Shown here: positions 9,102 through 19,010 of the stretch, piece by piece
Layout: every line of letters starts with the position of its first letter
Numbering within the stretch: position 1 is the stretch's first letter
From: Sphingobacteriaceae bacterium
GTDB taxonomy: Bacteria; Bacteroidota; Bacteroidia; B-17B0; Aurantibacillaceae
Reading direction: 5' to 3'
Assembly: GCA_016715905.1 (NCBI GenBank)
Contig: JADJXI010000005.1
Coordinates: forward strand, 310,001 to 374,000
Length of the DNA: 64,000 nucleotides
Made by a program: the position numbers and the translations under genes
Notes under the pieces: model-generated
Databases searched by the model: none
What the model saw: only the letters and a program-made list of their open reading frames with translations
What the model was told of the DNA's origin: nothing

Positions 9102-9779
9102 TTATTTCTTAAATGTGGTGTAAAATTCTTTCATGTAATTCGGAACAAAATAGGCGGTATCTTCAAATTCTTTTTGTTTGAATTTACTAAGTGCTAATTC
9201 CACCATGTTTTCGGCTGAAGGCACTATGTTTTTTAGAAAAGATGCATTATCAATTTTTTCCAATACAGGTTGAAGTTTCACCATGCCATCCCCAAAAAAA
9301 ACAATGGGTTTGTTCATTTGAAAAAAACTAAAGTTTTCGTCAGTAACAATTTGCGCACAGGGCGAAATAATTTCTTTTAAGTTAATGTCGTAAATTGCTG
9401 TGTACACTTCCTGTCTTCTGGCATCTAACATCGGGCAAAGCAGTGTTTCTTTATCTGTTTTTTTTAAAACAGACACCGACAATGCTTTTAATGTGTCAAT
9501 TGCAATTAATGGAATTTGTAAAGCAAATGCTAATCCTTTGGCTGAGCTGGTGCCTATCCGAAGTCCGGTGTACGACCCGGGTCCCTTGCTAATGGCAATC
9601 GCATGCAGTTGTGAGGTTTGAATATTTGTTTCTTTAAGGATTTCCTGAATGAAAACATGTAAATTTTCGGCGTGTGTATAACCGGTGTTTATTTCTTTAG
9701 TGGAAAGAATTTGGTGTTCATGACTTAAAGTAACTGAACAAACAGTTGTAGCAGTTTCTATGTGGAGGATGTAAGGCAA
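9102..9779 (-). CDS. tsaB: tRNA threonylcarbamoyladenosine complex subunit TsaB
   Basis: This 225-residue protein is of the ASKHA fold. It starts MPYILHIETATTVCSV, where Bacteroidota TsaB proteins usually have an ILxIETAT motif, and contains SKGPGSYTGLRIG, the diagnostic KGPGSFTGLRIG-like loop, followed by AKGLAFAL. TsaB is the dimerisation partner of TsaD in the complex that places threonylcarbamoyl on A37 of ANN-decoding tRNAs. It abuts the stop of the upstream RND adaptor gene with no gap, indicating co-transcription. Length and motifs are normal and nothing suggests decay. Confidence 0.95.
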   Translation of the reverse strand: MPYILHIETATTVCSVTLSHEHQILSTKEINTGYTHAENLHVFIQEILKETNIQTSQLHAIAISKGPGSYTGLRIGTSSAKGLAFALQIPLIAIDTLKALSVSVLKKTDKETLLCPMLDARRQEVYTAIYDINLKEIISPCAQIVTDENFSFFQMNKPIVFFGDGMVKLQPVLEKIDNASFLKNIVPSAENMVELALSKFKQKEFEDTAYFVPNYMKEFYTTFKK

Positions 9780-11120
9780 TTAAAGTTCACTTTTATATAA
9801 ATCCTCTTTCTTCACTAATTTAACTTTGCTTCCTTCTTTTAATACTTTAGATACAGCACTATAAGGGCCACAAATTACTTCTTCATTATTTTCCAATCCT
9901 TTTTTAATTTCTATAAAATCATTATCTTGAATACCTGTAATTACAATTTTCTGTTTTACTGTACCATTAACCATTACAAAAACAATCTCCGCCAATTTTT
10001 TTTCTGCTTTTTGTTTCGCTTTTTCTTCTTTTTCATTTTTTACTTTTGCTGCCCATTCATCCTCCTCTTTCATTTTAAGTGTATCTGCATTTCGGGTAGT
10101 TACGGCTTGTATTGGAATAGAAACTACTCGGTTAACACGCGTAGTTTGAATATCAACACTGGCACTCATACCCGGGCGAAAGGGTACAGGATTGCGAGCG
10201 GTAATTAAATAGCTGTAAGAATCACGTAAAAGGCGGATTTTCACCACAAAATTGGTAACCTGATCAATTGAAATGCCGTTGCTATTGGAGGAATTAGCAA
10301 TTTCAGTAACAACACCTTTGAATTTTTTATCCATATAAGCGTCAACTTCAATTATAGCAGTATCATTTTTGTGTACTTTGATAATATCATTCTCATTCAC
10401 TTCAACACTCACTTCCATTTCATTAAGGTTGGCCAAACGCAAAATCTCTGTGCCTTGCATGCCACTAACGCCAACCACTCTTTCACCTTTCTCTACACTT
10501 AATTTAGAAATGGTTCCATCCACCGGAGCATAAATAAATGTTTTTTCTAAATTGGTATTCGCTTCTTTTAATGAAGCTTCGGTACTTTGAATATTGTATA
10601 CACCGGCATTTACTCCGGCTTCCAAGGCGTCTACATTGGCTTTAGCAGAAGCGTATTGAGCTTTGGATGCATCAAATTCCATTTGAGAAATTGCATTTTG
10701 CTCTAAAAGTTTTTTATTTCTATTAAAGTTACTTTCGGCATTTATTAAAGTGGCTTTGGCTTGTTCTAATTGAGCTTTAGCAGTGCTTAGGTTTGCCTTA
10801 GTGGTATTAACCGTAGCATTCATTCGGTCTATAGCGCTTACATATAAGTCTGGTTTTATCCTGCATAATAAGGTTCCTTTTTTAACGGAATCACCTTCTT
10901 TAACCAACATTTCTGTTATTTCACCACTTACATCACTGCTGAGTTTAAGTTCAGTTTCAGGTTGTATTTTACCGGTGGCTGATACAATTTCAATAATATC
11001 TCGGGTACCGGCTTTTTCGGTGTAAATTTCAATGGGCGCTGTGCCTCTCATCACCTGAACGGTAATAATAAGAACAATTAATGCTACGCCAATGAGTATT
11101 ATCCAATAGAGTTTTTTCAT
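9780..11120 (-). CDS. RND/MacA-type periplasmic adaptor (orphan)
   Basis: This 446-residue membrane-fusion protein has an N-terminal membrane anchor (ILIGVALIVLIITVQV). The first lipoyl half follows (TGKIQPETELKLSSDVSGEI, then VKEGDSVKKGTLL), then an Ala-rich coiled-coil hairpin (about residues 90-190), the second lipoyl half (YAPVDGTISKLSVEKGERV) and beta-barrel/membrane-proximal domains. These adaptors bridge an inner-membrane pump and a TolC channel. No pump or channel gene lies beside it, so its partners are elsewhere. A highly charged Lys/Glu-rich insert at about residues 350-375 (KNEKEEKAKQKAEKK) is unusual. It is followed directly by tsaB. Confidence 0.88.
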   Translation of the reverse strand: MKKLYWIILIGVALIVLIITVQVMRGTAPIEIYTEKAGTRDIIEIVSATGKIQPETELKLSSDVSGEITEMLVKEGDSVKKGTLLCRIKPDLYVSAIDRMNATVNTTKANLSTAKAQLEQAKATLINAESNFNRNKKLLEQNAISQMEFDASKAQYASAKANVDALEAGVNAGVYNIQSTEASLKEANTNLEKTFIYAPVDGTISKLSVEKGERVVGVSGMQGTEILRLANLNEMEVSVEVNENDIIKVHKNDTAIIEVDAYMDKKFKGVVTEIANSSNSNGISIDQVTNFVVKIRLLRDSYSYLITARNPVPFRPGMSASVDIQTTRVNRVVSIPIQAVTTRNADTLKMKEEDEWAAKVKNEKEEKAKQKAEKKLAEIVFVMVNGTVKQKIVITGIQDNDFIEIKKGLENNEEVICGPYSAVSKVLKEGSKVKLVKKEDLYKSEL

Positions 11121-11219
11121 ACTAAATTTAGCAATCTGTCAAAAATAACGAAATATGTTTTTTAATAACAGAAAGCCTGAGTAAATTTACGTTAATTCCT
11201 ACAATAATATTAATTTTCT

Positions 11220-13247
11220 ATGTCTGAAATTCCGAATAGTTTAATCCATGAAAGTAGTCCTTATTTATTGCAACATGCCTATAATCCGGTGCATTGGTTG
11301 CCTTATTCGGAAAAAGCATTAGCCAAGGCAAAATTTGAAAATAAATTGATCTTATTTAGCATAGGTTATAGTGCTTGTCATTGGTGTCATGTAATGGAGA
11401 AAGAAAGTTTTGAAGACCGGGAAATTGCTGATATCATGAATGCAAATTTTGTGTGTATAAAGGTAGATCGTGAAGAGCGTAGTGATATTGATATGTTGTA
11501 TATGGGCGCGGTTCAATTAATGACCGGTCATGGCGGTTGGCCCTTAAATTGTTTTACCCTGCCCAACGGAAAACCGGTTTATGGGGGAACCTATTTTAAT
11601 AAAAAAGAATGGAAAAATATTTTAATGCAATTGGAGCAGGTTTACCGTAAGGAAGCTTCAAAAATGGAGGAATATGCCGAAAAGTTAAGTGCGGGTATGA
11701 AACAGGCCGAATTATTAAACACTTCTAAAAATGAAAATGTTGTTTTAAGCCGGGAAGAGTTGAATGCGCTAATTAGAAAATGGCAATCCGGTTTCGATTT
11801 GGAATACGGTGGTGATAACCGAGCTCCTAAATTTCCCATGCCGGGCAATTATCAATTTTTATTAAACTACGCTATTATAACTAAGAATGATGAGGTTCTA
11901 AAACATGTAAAGCAAACTTTGCAACACATGAGCGATGGGGGTATTTACGATCAGTTACGAGGAGGATTTGCGAGATATAGTGTAGATAAATATTGGAAAG
12001 TGCCTCATTTTGAAAAAATGTTGTACGATAATGCACAGCTGATTAGTTTATACCTGGAAGCTTATTGTCAAACCGGAAATGAGCAGTTTAAAAATGTAGC
12101 CGAACAAACATTATTGTTTATTGAGGATGAATGGATGGGTAAGGAGGGATGTGTTTATTCGGCTTATGATGCAGATAGTGAAGGAGAAGAGGGGAAATAT
12201 TATGTGTGGACAAAAGAAGAATTAAAACAGCATTTAAAAGATGATTTTGATTTGTTTGCCGAATTGTATTCTGTAAATGAAGTTGGATATTGGGAAGATG
12301 GAAATTATATTTTGATGCGAAATCCCAAACGAAATGAACTCGCCTTAAAACATGGAATTTCAATTGATGAATTAATACAGATAGATAATCGGTGTCGCGG
12401 TATATTGCTGGTACTTGCACAAAAAAGACCCAAACCCCTTTTAGATGATAAAACGATAACAGCCTGGAATGCCTTAGCCTGTTCTGCTTTTTGTAAAGCT
12501 TTTTTAATGTCTGGTAAAGAAAAATATAAAAAAACGGCTATTGATATCATTTCTTTCATCCTAAAACAAATGTATAGAGAAGATGGAGGTTTGTGGAGGA
12601 TATACAAAAATGGAAACTGTAAGGTAAACGCAATGCTTGATGATTATGCATTTGTTATTTCTGCTTTGATGGACGTTTATGTTATTTCCTCAAATAGGGA
12701 TTATTTAATTAAAGCTGAGCAGTTAGTTTCTTTTACTTTGAAAGAGTTTAATAATCCGGAAAGTTCATTGTTATTTTATGCCGATTCAAAAGGTGACTTA
12801 ATGCTTCGAACCACAGAGATTTCTGATAATGTAATCCCTTCTTCCAATTCTCAAATGGCCTTGAATTTATTTAAAATGGGAAAGTATTTTGGGATCTCTG
12901 TGTATATTGAAAGGGCAAATTCAATGCTTGCCCATGTTATGGAAGAAGCCAAGCGATATCCGCCGGGTTATAGCAATTGGTTACAACTAGCCTTATTTGA
13001 ATTATATCCGTTTTTTGAAATAGCAATTGTTGGTAAACATGTTGATGAAATGATTCAGGAAGTCTCAAAACAGGGCATAACAAATGCGATTTTAGCAACA
13101 GCAAGAGGTGAGGAATCCTTGCCTTTGGTTAAAAACAGGTATGTATCGGGTAAAACCCTAATTTATGTTTGTAAAAACAATACTTGCGATTTACCATTGG
13201 AAAAGGCGACCGATGTTAAAAAACGAATTGAAGACCATATTAAATAG
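11220..13247 (+). CDS. Thioredoxin-domain protein, DUF255/SSP411 (YyaL-like)
   Basis: The 675-residue protein has the family N-terminal signature [21 protein letters not shown], a thioredoxin-like CxxC ([15 protein letters not shown]) and [16 protein letters not shown] residues, then [12 protein letters not shown]. The rest resembles an (alpha/alpha)6 barrel as in N-acylglucosamine 2-epimerase-type proteins ([18 protein letters not shown]). The family is widespread (SPATA20 in animals), but its reaction is not settled. A 35-bp overlap with the next gene suggests co-transcription. The length is normal for the family. Confidence 0.93.
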   Translation: MSEIPNSLIHESSPYLLQHAYNPVHWLPYSEKALAKAKFENKLILFSIGYSACHWCHVMEKESFEDREIADIMNANFVCIKVDREERSDIDMLYMGAVQLMTGHGGWPLNCFTLPNGKPVYGGTYFNKKEWKNILMQLEQVYRKEASKMEEYAEKLSAGMKQAELLNTSKNENVVLSREELNALIRKWQSGFDLEYGGDNRAPKFPMPGNYQFLLNYAIITKNDEVLKHVKQTLQHMSDGGIYDQLRGGFARYSVDKYWKVPHFEKMLYDNAQLISLYLEAYCQTGNEQFKNVAEQTLLFIEDEWMGKEGCVYSAYDADSEGEEGKYYVWTKEELKQHLKDDFDLFAELYSVNEVGYWEDGNYILMRNPKRNELALKHGISIDELIQIDNRCRGILLVLAQKRPKPLLDDKTITAWNALACSAFCKAFLMSGKEKYKKTAIDIISFILKQMYREDGGLWRIYKNGNCKVNAMLDDYAFVISALMDVYVISSNRDYLIKAEQLVSFTLKEFNNPESSLLFYADSKGDLMLRTTEISDNVIPSSNSQMALNLFKMGKYFGISVYIERANSMLAHVMEEAKRYPPGYSNWLQLALFELYPFFEIAIVGKHVDEMIQEVSKQGITNAILATARGEESLPLVKNRYVSGKTLIYVCKNNTCDLPLEKATDVKKRIEDHIK

Positions 13248-14226
13248 CGCTTTTGTATTTCTTTTTCTTTGCGGAAAGTCTCAAATTTTAATTCCAACTC
13301 CTGAAACCGCTTTTGAGAAAACACATAATTTCAACGCCGAGTTAATTAAGCAGAAAAACGTAAACAAAATTACTTTTGAGATTGTAGATAAAAAGGATTT
13401 TGAAATTGCTGTGGATAAAAATTTGGTGGAGACCTATGAGTTTGATACCAATGGAAAATTAAGCCGATTTTATTACACCACAATAGTGAAAACCATTGAA
13501 AAGCAAATTACGGCTAGTGTTCATAATAAAGGAAAAAAAGGATATCACACGGTTACTGAAACGAAGAGTGAATATTTATATGATACGGTTAGTACAACCT
13601 ATTTTTATAATAAAGCTAATTTAAGTTTAAAAAGATATCATGATGGTGCTTTGTTTTATGAAAGCAGATATTACAGGTATGATTCATTGAATAATTTGGT
13701 GAAAGAAATGCGTTATCGGGAAACGAATAATAGCACCGATAAATCTATTTTTATATTAGGGGGACAGTTATTATTGAGTCAGGATAGTTTTGTTTATAAA
13801 AAATATTCCGATCAACAATTACATTGTTTTCATTTAAACAACGAACAACGTCCGTATAAGCAGCAGATTATTTATTTTGACAGTTTGGGGAGAACAAAAA
13901 GCACAACGGAGTATTACACTGCAGCAGCCTGGATTAAACAAGAAAAAAATTATGAATACGTTGGTTCACATTTGAGCTCAGCAATTTTTAAAGGAAATGC
14001 CAATAAGGAAATTACAATTAAAATCACCTATGAATACGATGCAAATAATGAGTTGCTAACTGAAAAGCAGTATAAAAATGAAGTACTGGAAAAAGAATTA
14101 AGTTATATTACCAATAGTTCAGATAATTTATTGAGCTCATTGGTTGTTCGTGATTATATCAATAAATCCATTCGGATAATTAAATTGAAATACGAGTTTA
14201 GAGCAGTAACTCAAAAGAGTAAATAG
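13213..14226 (+). CDS. Secreted protein with YD-like repeats, function unknown
   Basis: I do not recognise a specific family. The chosen ATG (13213) gives 337 residues and a plausible signal peptide ([21 protein letters not shown]); an upstream in-frame start would read deeper into the preceding gene. The body holds loosely repeated tyrosine-rich hairpins such as [31 protein letters not shown] and [15 protein letters not shown], which resemble the YD/RHS repeats of surface proteins. The start overlaps the end of the DUF255 gene by 35 bp in another frame, so the two are probably translated from one message. Location is presumably periplasm or outer membrane. Confidence 0.7.
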   Translation: MLKNELKTILNSAFVFLFLCGKSQILIPTPETAFEKTHNFNAELIKQKNVNKITFEIVDKKDFEIAVDKNLVETYEFDTNGKLSRFYYTTIVKTIEKQITASVHNKGKKGYHTVTETKSEYLYDTVSTTYFYNKANLSLKRYHDGALFYESRYYRYDSLNNLVKEMRYRETNNSTDKSIFILGGQLLLSQDSFVYKKYSDQQLHCFHLNNEQRPYKQQIIYFDSLGRTKSTTEYYTAAAWIKQEKNYEYVGSHLSSAIFKGNANKEITIKITYEYDANNELLTEKQYKNEVLEKELSYITNSSDNLLSSLVVRDYINKSIRIIKLKYEFRAVTQKSK

Positions 14227-14264
14227 CTGTACTAATCAAGATTTTCCAACTTAATCAACACTAC

Positions 14265-14912
14265 TTACTTTTTAAATTGTATGGGCACCAGAATTCGGGT
14301 GAGCCATTGGGTTGAATCTTTTTCTCTTACTGGATCAGTCACATAGAATTCACGCATAGGCCCAACCTGTTCTAAATGATGCGCTTTCAAATCATCTTTA
14401 ATTTGTTCATACGCCAGATACAAATTTTTATATTCTCCGTAAAAATTATATATGTACATGGTGCTGGCTTCTAATACCACAACCTGGCAATCTTTAGGTT
14501 GTTTTTTGGGTATGCTGTCAATTAAATAAATGCATTCAAATACAAAATTCATGGGATTGTTGTTGTAGGCAATTGATCCCGGAGAACCTTTAGAATTAAT
14601 TTCTAATTTTAATAATTCCATTTCCAGTTTAGTAAAGGCTTGTGCATAACGCAAAGCCAATTCTTTTTCAGGCGCCGAATCTTTTACGCAAAGTGCAAGC
14701 ATTTCAGGAACATTAAATATACCGGCAAAACCTTCGCCATTCCCAACAACAGGATCTTTACTAATTTGATAACCCATTTCTTTTTTTGGAGGAATAGAAT
14801 CGGGATTTGTTGGAACAGGGGTTTTTTCATCCGTGCATGATGTACACAAAATAATACCAACCAAATAGAATACTAAAAGGGCAATGTGAATATTTAATTT
14901 TTTGGTTTTCAT
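14265..14912 (-). CDS. Lipoprotein with GyrI-like effector-binding domain
   Basis: Starting at the ATG at 14912 gives 215 residues with a lipoprotein signal (MKTKKLNIHIALLVFYLVGIILCTSC, lipobox CTSC). A longer frame to 14957 exists but has no signal peptide. The C-terminal half (about residues 60-215) resembles the GyrI-like/AraC effector-binding fold: two repeated halves ending in YGEYKNLYLAYEQI and GPMREFYVTDPVREKDSTQW. Such domains bind small hydrophobic ligands. The start overlaps the aminotransferase stop as TAATG, a sign of translational coupling. The assignment is by pattern and could be wrong in detail. Confidence 0.65.
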   Translation of the reverse strand: MKTKKLNIHIALLVFYLVGIILCTSCTDEKTPVPTNPDSIPPKKEMGYQISKDPVVGNGEGFAGIFNVPEMLALCVKDSAPEKELALRYAQAFTKLEMELLKLEINSKGSPGSIAYNNNPMNFVFECIYLIDSIPKKQPKDCQVVVLEASTMYIYNFYGEYKNLYLAYEQIKDDLKAHHLEQVGPMREFYVTDPVREKDSTQWLTRILVPIQFKK

Positions 14913-16111
14913 TAATTTGTTCTCCCGGGATAAATTTTTAACGCTTCTTCTAAACATTTAACGGCATTTTTTAAATCGGCTAAATTTAATACGTAGGCAA
15001 TTCGTACTTCATTTTTCCCCGCTCCTTTAGTAGAATAAAAACCGGTGGCCGGTGCAAACATAACAGTTTGTGATTCGTAAGAGAATTCTTCTAAGAGCCA
15101 TTGACAGAATTTATCAGAATCATCAATAGGTAATCGGGCGATACAATAGAAAGCGCCGCTTGGGTTTGGACAAAAAACTCCGGGTATTTTATTTATAGCT
15201 TCAACTAAAAAATTTCTTCGCGCAATATATTCTTGAATTACTTTTTCAAAATAACTTGGCGGAGTATCAATTGCAGCTTCTGCTCCAATCTGTGCATAAG
15301 TAGGAGGACTCAAACGAGCTTGAGCAAATTTCAAAGCTGAGGCTATTACTTCTTTATTTTTGGTAATCAAAGCGCCTAAACGAGCACCACATGCACTGTA
15401 TCGTTTACTAACCGAATCCAATAAAATTGTATTATTATCTATTCCTTCCAACTGTATAACGCTGTAATATTCATTGCCATCGTAGCAAAATTCTCTATAC
15501 ACTTCATCACTCAGTAGAAATAAATCGTGCTTTTTTACCAAATCCCTTAAAGCCAGTAATTCATTTTTGCTATACAATTTACCGGTTGGATTTCCCGGAT
15601 TACAAATCATTATGCCTTTTGTTTTTGGCGTAATTAATTTTTCAAATTCTGAAATTGGGGGCAAAGCAAAGCCATCTTCAATTTTACTAATTACCGGCTT
15701 CACGGTTACATTAGCAGCACAACTAAATCCATTATAATTCGCATAAAAGGGCTCAGGAATGATAATTTCATCTCCTGGATTAAAGCAAGTCATCATGGCA
15801 ATAGCAATAGCTTCGCTACCGCCGCAAGTTATGATAATATCATTTTCATGAAGATGAATAGAATATTTTTCATAATATCCGCATAGTTTTTTACGGTAGC
15901 TTTCTATTCCGGCACTATGACTGTATTCAATAACTTTTAAATTATTATTTTTTATGGCATTTAAAAAAGTATCCGGCGTTTCAATGTCCGGTTGTCCAAT
16001 ATTTAAATGATATATTTTAATTCCCTTTTTTTTTGCCGCTTCAGCGTACGGAACTAATTTTCGGATGGGAGAAGCCGGCATAGCCACTGCTTTGTTTGAA
16101 ATACTAGGCAT
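14912..16111 (-). CDS. PLP-dependent class I aminotransferase
   Basis: This 399-residue fold-type I aminotransferase shows MPASPIRKLVPYA, then NIGQPDIETPDTF, ITCGGSEAIAIAMM, the ICNPGNPTGKLY motif, LLSDEVYREFCYDG, and the PLP lysine at about residue 236 in SVSKRYSACGARLG. A C-terminal NEVRIAYVL arginine binds the substrate carboxylate. Aspartate aminotransferase is the usual name for this subfamily in Bacteroidota, but specificity among Asp, Tyr or Ala donors cannot be settled by reading. It is followed by an overlapping lipoprotein gene. The gene upstream ends in a terminator just before its start, so it is likely transcribed independently. Confidence 0.92.
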   Translation of the reverse strand: MPSISNKAVAMPASPIRKLVPYAEAAKKKGIKIYHLNIGQPDIETPDTFLNAIKNNNLKVIEYSHSAGIESYRKKLCGYYEKYSIHLHENDIIITCGGSEAIAIAMMTCFNPGDEIIIPEPFYANYNGFSCAANVTVKPVISKIEDGFALPPISEFEKLITPKTKGIMICNPGNPTGKLYSKNELLALRDLVKKHDLFLLSDEVYREFCYDGNEYYSVIQLEGIDNNTILLDSVSKRYSACGARLGALITKNKEVIASALKFAQARLSPPTYAQIGAEAAIDTPPSYFEKVIQEYIARRNFLVEAINKIPGVFCPNPSGAFYCIARLPIDDSDKFCQWLLEEFSYESQTVMFAPATGFYSTKGAGKNEVRIAYVLNLADLKNAVKCLEEALKIYPGRTN

Positions 16112-16194
16112 ATTTAATGGTAATTTTGAGAAGCAAAGATAAATTTCTTATCGGAATAAGTCCTATACTTTTAGCGAAAATATTGCCAATAAAA

Positions 16195-16220
16195 AACCCT
16201 TCCGGTAGATGGGAAGGGTT
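16195..16220 (-). terminator. Rho-independent terminator after the PorE-like gene
   Basis: A 9-bp perfect stem, AACCCTTCC and GGAAGGGTT, with an 8-base loop is followed on the minus strand by a T-run. It begins 5 bp past the stop codon of the PorE-like gene and separates that gene from the aminotransferase. Confidence 0.85.
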
Positions 16221-16225
16221 AAATT

Positions 16226-18850
16226 TTATTTAGCTCTGGCCTTTACATATTGGTGTTTTTCGTATTTCTCTCTTTGATCGTGATCTCCGCGATATTTCGG
16301 TCCGGCCACGCGTGGGTCTCTCACAAATTGTAAGCGATTTGTTTTTCCACCTTTTTCTTTCACGGTTTCAATAATTTTCTTTTGTAAGTTCATTGCTCGT
16401 GAGCTGGCCAGTTGTTTGTTATTTTTAAAGGCACGTGTTGGTACACGAGAAGCACTTGAACGGATATTAATTTTCACAACTCTTTTTTGACTTAACTCCA
16501 CAATTCTGTCAATAAAAGCTGTCCAGCTTTCATCTTCTTCATTCATGTTGCGATTGTATTTAAAATAAAATTCGTAACGGGAAGCAGATGTGTTTGTTGA
16601 GGCAGTTCCGCTGGGTCCATCATTCGTTGTTGCCACAACATCTTGTGTTATTAAAATTGTTTTGGTGATTTTTTTTGACCCTTTAATTCCTTTGGTGTTT
16701 ACCGTTAAGGGTTCAGCATGTGCACCTTCAATACTGGCCATTAGTGTGTATTTGTTTTCAGCTTCTAGGCTCACATTGCTTATTTGTCCATTCTCATTGG
16801 TATTCAGTTCTTGTTTTTCACCGTTCTTTCCGGTAATAATTACAAGTGCATTGGCAATTGTTTTTTTAGTTTTCACATTTTTAACCACTATATCCAAAGT
16901 GATTTCACTTGAGGCCGGTTGACTTGCTTCAGGTTTTCCTGTCATGTAAACTAATTGTTGAATTACTTTACCTGATTTAATGCCCTTCGTGTCAATATTT
17001 CCGGTTAAAGATTTTTTACCATCTACTTCTGCATATAAATTGTACTTTTTATCCGGCTCTAATTCAATACCGTCAAACTTTCCTTTTTCATTTACGTTAA
17101 ATGTTTTTGTTTCACCACCTACTTCTTCTAATGAAAGTAGAGCACCAACCATAGGGTTTTTCGTTTTAGCATTATCAAAAACAACAGCATTAAGTTTAAT
17201 TGTGCTATGTTTTGCTTTTACTTTACCCATTAATTTTACAGGCTCTAAATTAACTTCGCGTTTAATTTCCTGATAGGTCAATTCTTCACTTACAAAAACA
17301 TCTTCATTATAAAACTCTTCACCATCACCGGACTGATAAGAAAAATTATACTCTACCCCCGGAGGCAATATCGTTGAAAATACGCCGTTTACCACTTTAG
17401 GGCGGTAAGTACCAACAATTTCACCGGTGTTTTTATTGGTTACTTGAATGATTAAATCTTCAGGAAGTTTTTCACCTTCCGCAGGAATAATTTGTCCTTT
17501 AAATAAAGCCAATGGTTTTTCTTTTGTTCCTTCAATAGTAATCATGTACAAATCTTTTTCGCCAAATCCTCCTTCGTGTGCAGATGATAGATATCCTCTT
17601 TTGCCGTCAGGTGAAGTCACATAAAACACATCGTCATCTGTGGTGTTAATCGGGTAGCCCATATTGGTTACATAATCAAATCTATCTTCTTCGTTTAACG
17701 TAGCAAACATGATGTCATAGCCACCCATGGATTTGTGGCCTTTGGATGCAAAAAAGAAAGTATGTCCATCGGGATGAATGAAGGCTCCGTCTTCATCGTA
17801 TTCTGTGTTAATTGTAGGACCCATATTAAACGCTTTACTCCATTGTCCGTTAGGTAATTTCAGGCATCTGTAAATGTCACTTCCGCCATAACCGCCCGGT
17901 CTATCTGATGCAAAAAATAAAACATGTCCATCGCCGCTCAAACAAGCATGCGATTCGTGATATTTTGAGTTTACGTCAGAACCAAATGTTTTTAAGGCTG
18001 TCCATCCTTTCCCATCAAAAGTACTGTAGTAAATATTCCCGCTCATTCCTTCTCCAATATCTTTATACATAATGAGGGTTTGTCCGTCGGCTGATAAGTT
18101 AATAGAAGCTTCCATTCCGCTGGTATTGATGTTTTCGGAAATGGATTGCGGAGAGCTCCAATTGCCTTGATCATCTTTATAGCTTACTACAATATCTTCA
18201 TTGTATTGCCCGCTAAAATCTTTTAAACCTCCTGTAGTATTAGGTCTTCTTGTCGTATAAATTAACATGCGTTCATCAGAACTTAAAACCGGACTATACT
18301 CAGGATAAATACTGTTAATGCTATCGCCTAGGTTTGTAATTTTAATATTTATTGGACCTTCAACTGCAGTTTTAGCATTTTTAGAATACATGCGGTGGTG
18401 CTCCAGCATTTTCTTCCAATCTTTATCATTAGGGCCTACAAATTTTTCAAACTTATTGTATTGTTCTAAAGCCTCTTCAAATTTATAATTGATATGTAAA
18501 GCTTGGCCATAATAAAAGTGGGCAAGAGGGGGCGTACTTTTTTCGTTGTAATCATCAATTTTATAACCCTTGTTTACACTTTTTACAGCCATTTCAAGAT
18601 GTCTTTCGGCTGATGCTTTTTGTGTAGCCGAACGTAAATAACATACTCCAATCAGGTAATGAATATTAGCGCTGGTGGAATCAATCTCATAAGCCGCCTG
18701 GAAGTTATCTTTAGCTTGAATATAATTCTCTTCAAGCATGAGGTATGAACCTTCCATAAAATATTCTTTATAGGTTCCGCCGGCTTTTACCTGAGAAAAT
18801 AAATTATGACTGAAAATAGTAAGAGTAAATAAGATTAAAAATATTCGCAT
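16226..18850 (-). CDS. PorE-like TPR / PD40 propeller / OmpA-like protein (T9SS-associated)
   Basis: This 874-residue exported protein has a signal peptide (FLILFTLTIFSHNLFSQ), TPR-like helices (about residues 25-160) and a WD40-like PD40 propeller (about 165-430, with YPEYSPVLSSDERMLIYTTRR, HVLFFASDRPGGYGGSDIY and TFFFASKGHKSMGGYDIM). Several regulatory-like beta domains follow, then a degenerate OmpA-type C-terminus (KNNKQLASSRAMNLQKKI). The same domain order is known from PorE of Porphyromonas gingivalis, which tethers the T9SS to peptidoglycan. Several T9SS genes lie elsewhere in the window, but PorE itself is assigned only by architecture. The OmpA part is divergent, so peptidoglycan binding is uncertain. 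Confidence 0.75.
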   Translation of the reverse strand: MRIFLILFTLTIFSHNLFSQVKAGGTYKEYFMEGSYLMLEENYIQAKDNFQAAYEIDSTSANIHYLIGVCYLRSATQKASAERHLEMAVKSVNKGYKIDDYNEKSTPPLAHFYYGQALHINYKFEEALEQYNKFEKFVGPNDKDWKKMLEHHRMYSKNAKTAVEGPINIKITNLGDSINSIYPEYSPVLSSDERMLIYTTRRPNTTGGLKDFSGQYNEDIVVSYKDDQGNWSSPQSISENINTSGMEASINLSADGQTLIMYKDIGEGMSGNIYYSTFDGKGWTALKTFGSDVNSKYHESHACLSGDGHVLFFASDRPGGYGGSDIYRCLKLPNGQWSKAFNMGPTINTEYDEDGAFIHPDGHTFFFASKGHKSMGGYDIMFATLNEEDRFDYVTNMGYPINTTDDDVFYVTSPDGKRGYLSSAHEGGFGEKDLYMITIEGTKEKPLALFKGQIIPAEGEKLPEDLIIQVTNKNTGEIVGTYRPKVVNGVFSTILPPGVEYNFSYQSGDGEEFYNEDVFVSEELTYQEIKREVNLEPVKLMGKVKAKHSTIKLNAVVFDNAKTKNPMVGALLSLEEVGGETKTFNVNEKGKFDGIELEPDKKYNLYAEVDGKKSLTGNIDTKGIKSGKVIQQLVYMTGKPEASQPASSEITLDIVVKNVKTKKTIANALVIITGKNGEKQELNTNENGQISNVSLEAENKYTLMASIEGAHAEPLTVNTKGIKGSKKITKTILITQDVVATTNDGPSGTASTNTSASRYEFYFKYNRNMNEEDESWTAFIDRIVELSQKRVVKINIRSSASRVPTRAFKNNKQLASSRAMNLQKKIIETVKEKGGKTNRLQFVRDPRVAGPKYRGDHDQREKYEKHQYVKARAK

Positions 18851-18871
18851 TACAACATAGTTTTAAAGTAG

Positions 18872-18879
18872 CAAATATA
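18872..18879 (-). promoter_or_regulatory. Bacteroidota -7 element upstream of the PorE-like gene
   Basis: TATATTTG on the minus strand matches TAnnTTTG and lies 21 bp upstream of the ATG at 18850. No good TTG -33 element is seen at the right distance. Confidence 0.5.
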
Positions 18880-18986
18880 AAATTTTATTTTGCATTTAAG
18901 TAAGTTCGTAGGTTGAAAACAGCACTTTATCGACAAAAGTGTGAGTCTAAAATGGATTTAATTAACAAGTAAGCAGCATAAATATT

Positions 18987-18994
18987 TATATTTG
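18987..18994 (+). promoter_or_regulatory. Bacteroidota -7 element upstream of prfC
   Basis: TATATTTG matches TAnnTTTG and ends 16 bp before the TTG start codon of prfC, implying a very short leader. The -33 element is not convincing. Confidence 0.5.
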
Positions 18995-19010
18995 CCACTT
19001 ATTTAGAAAA

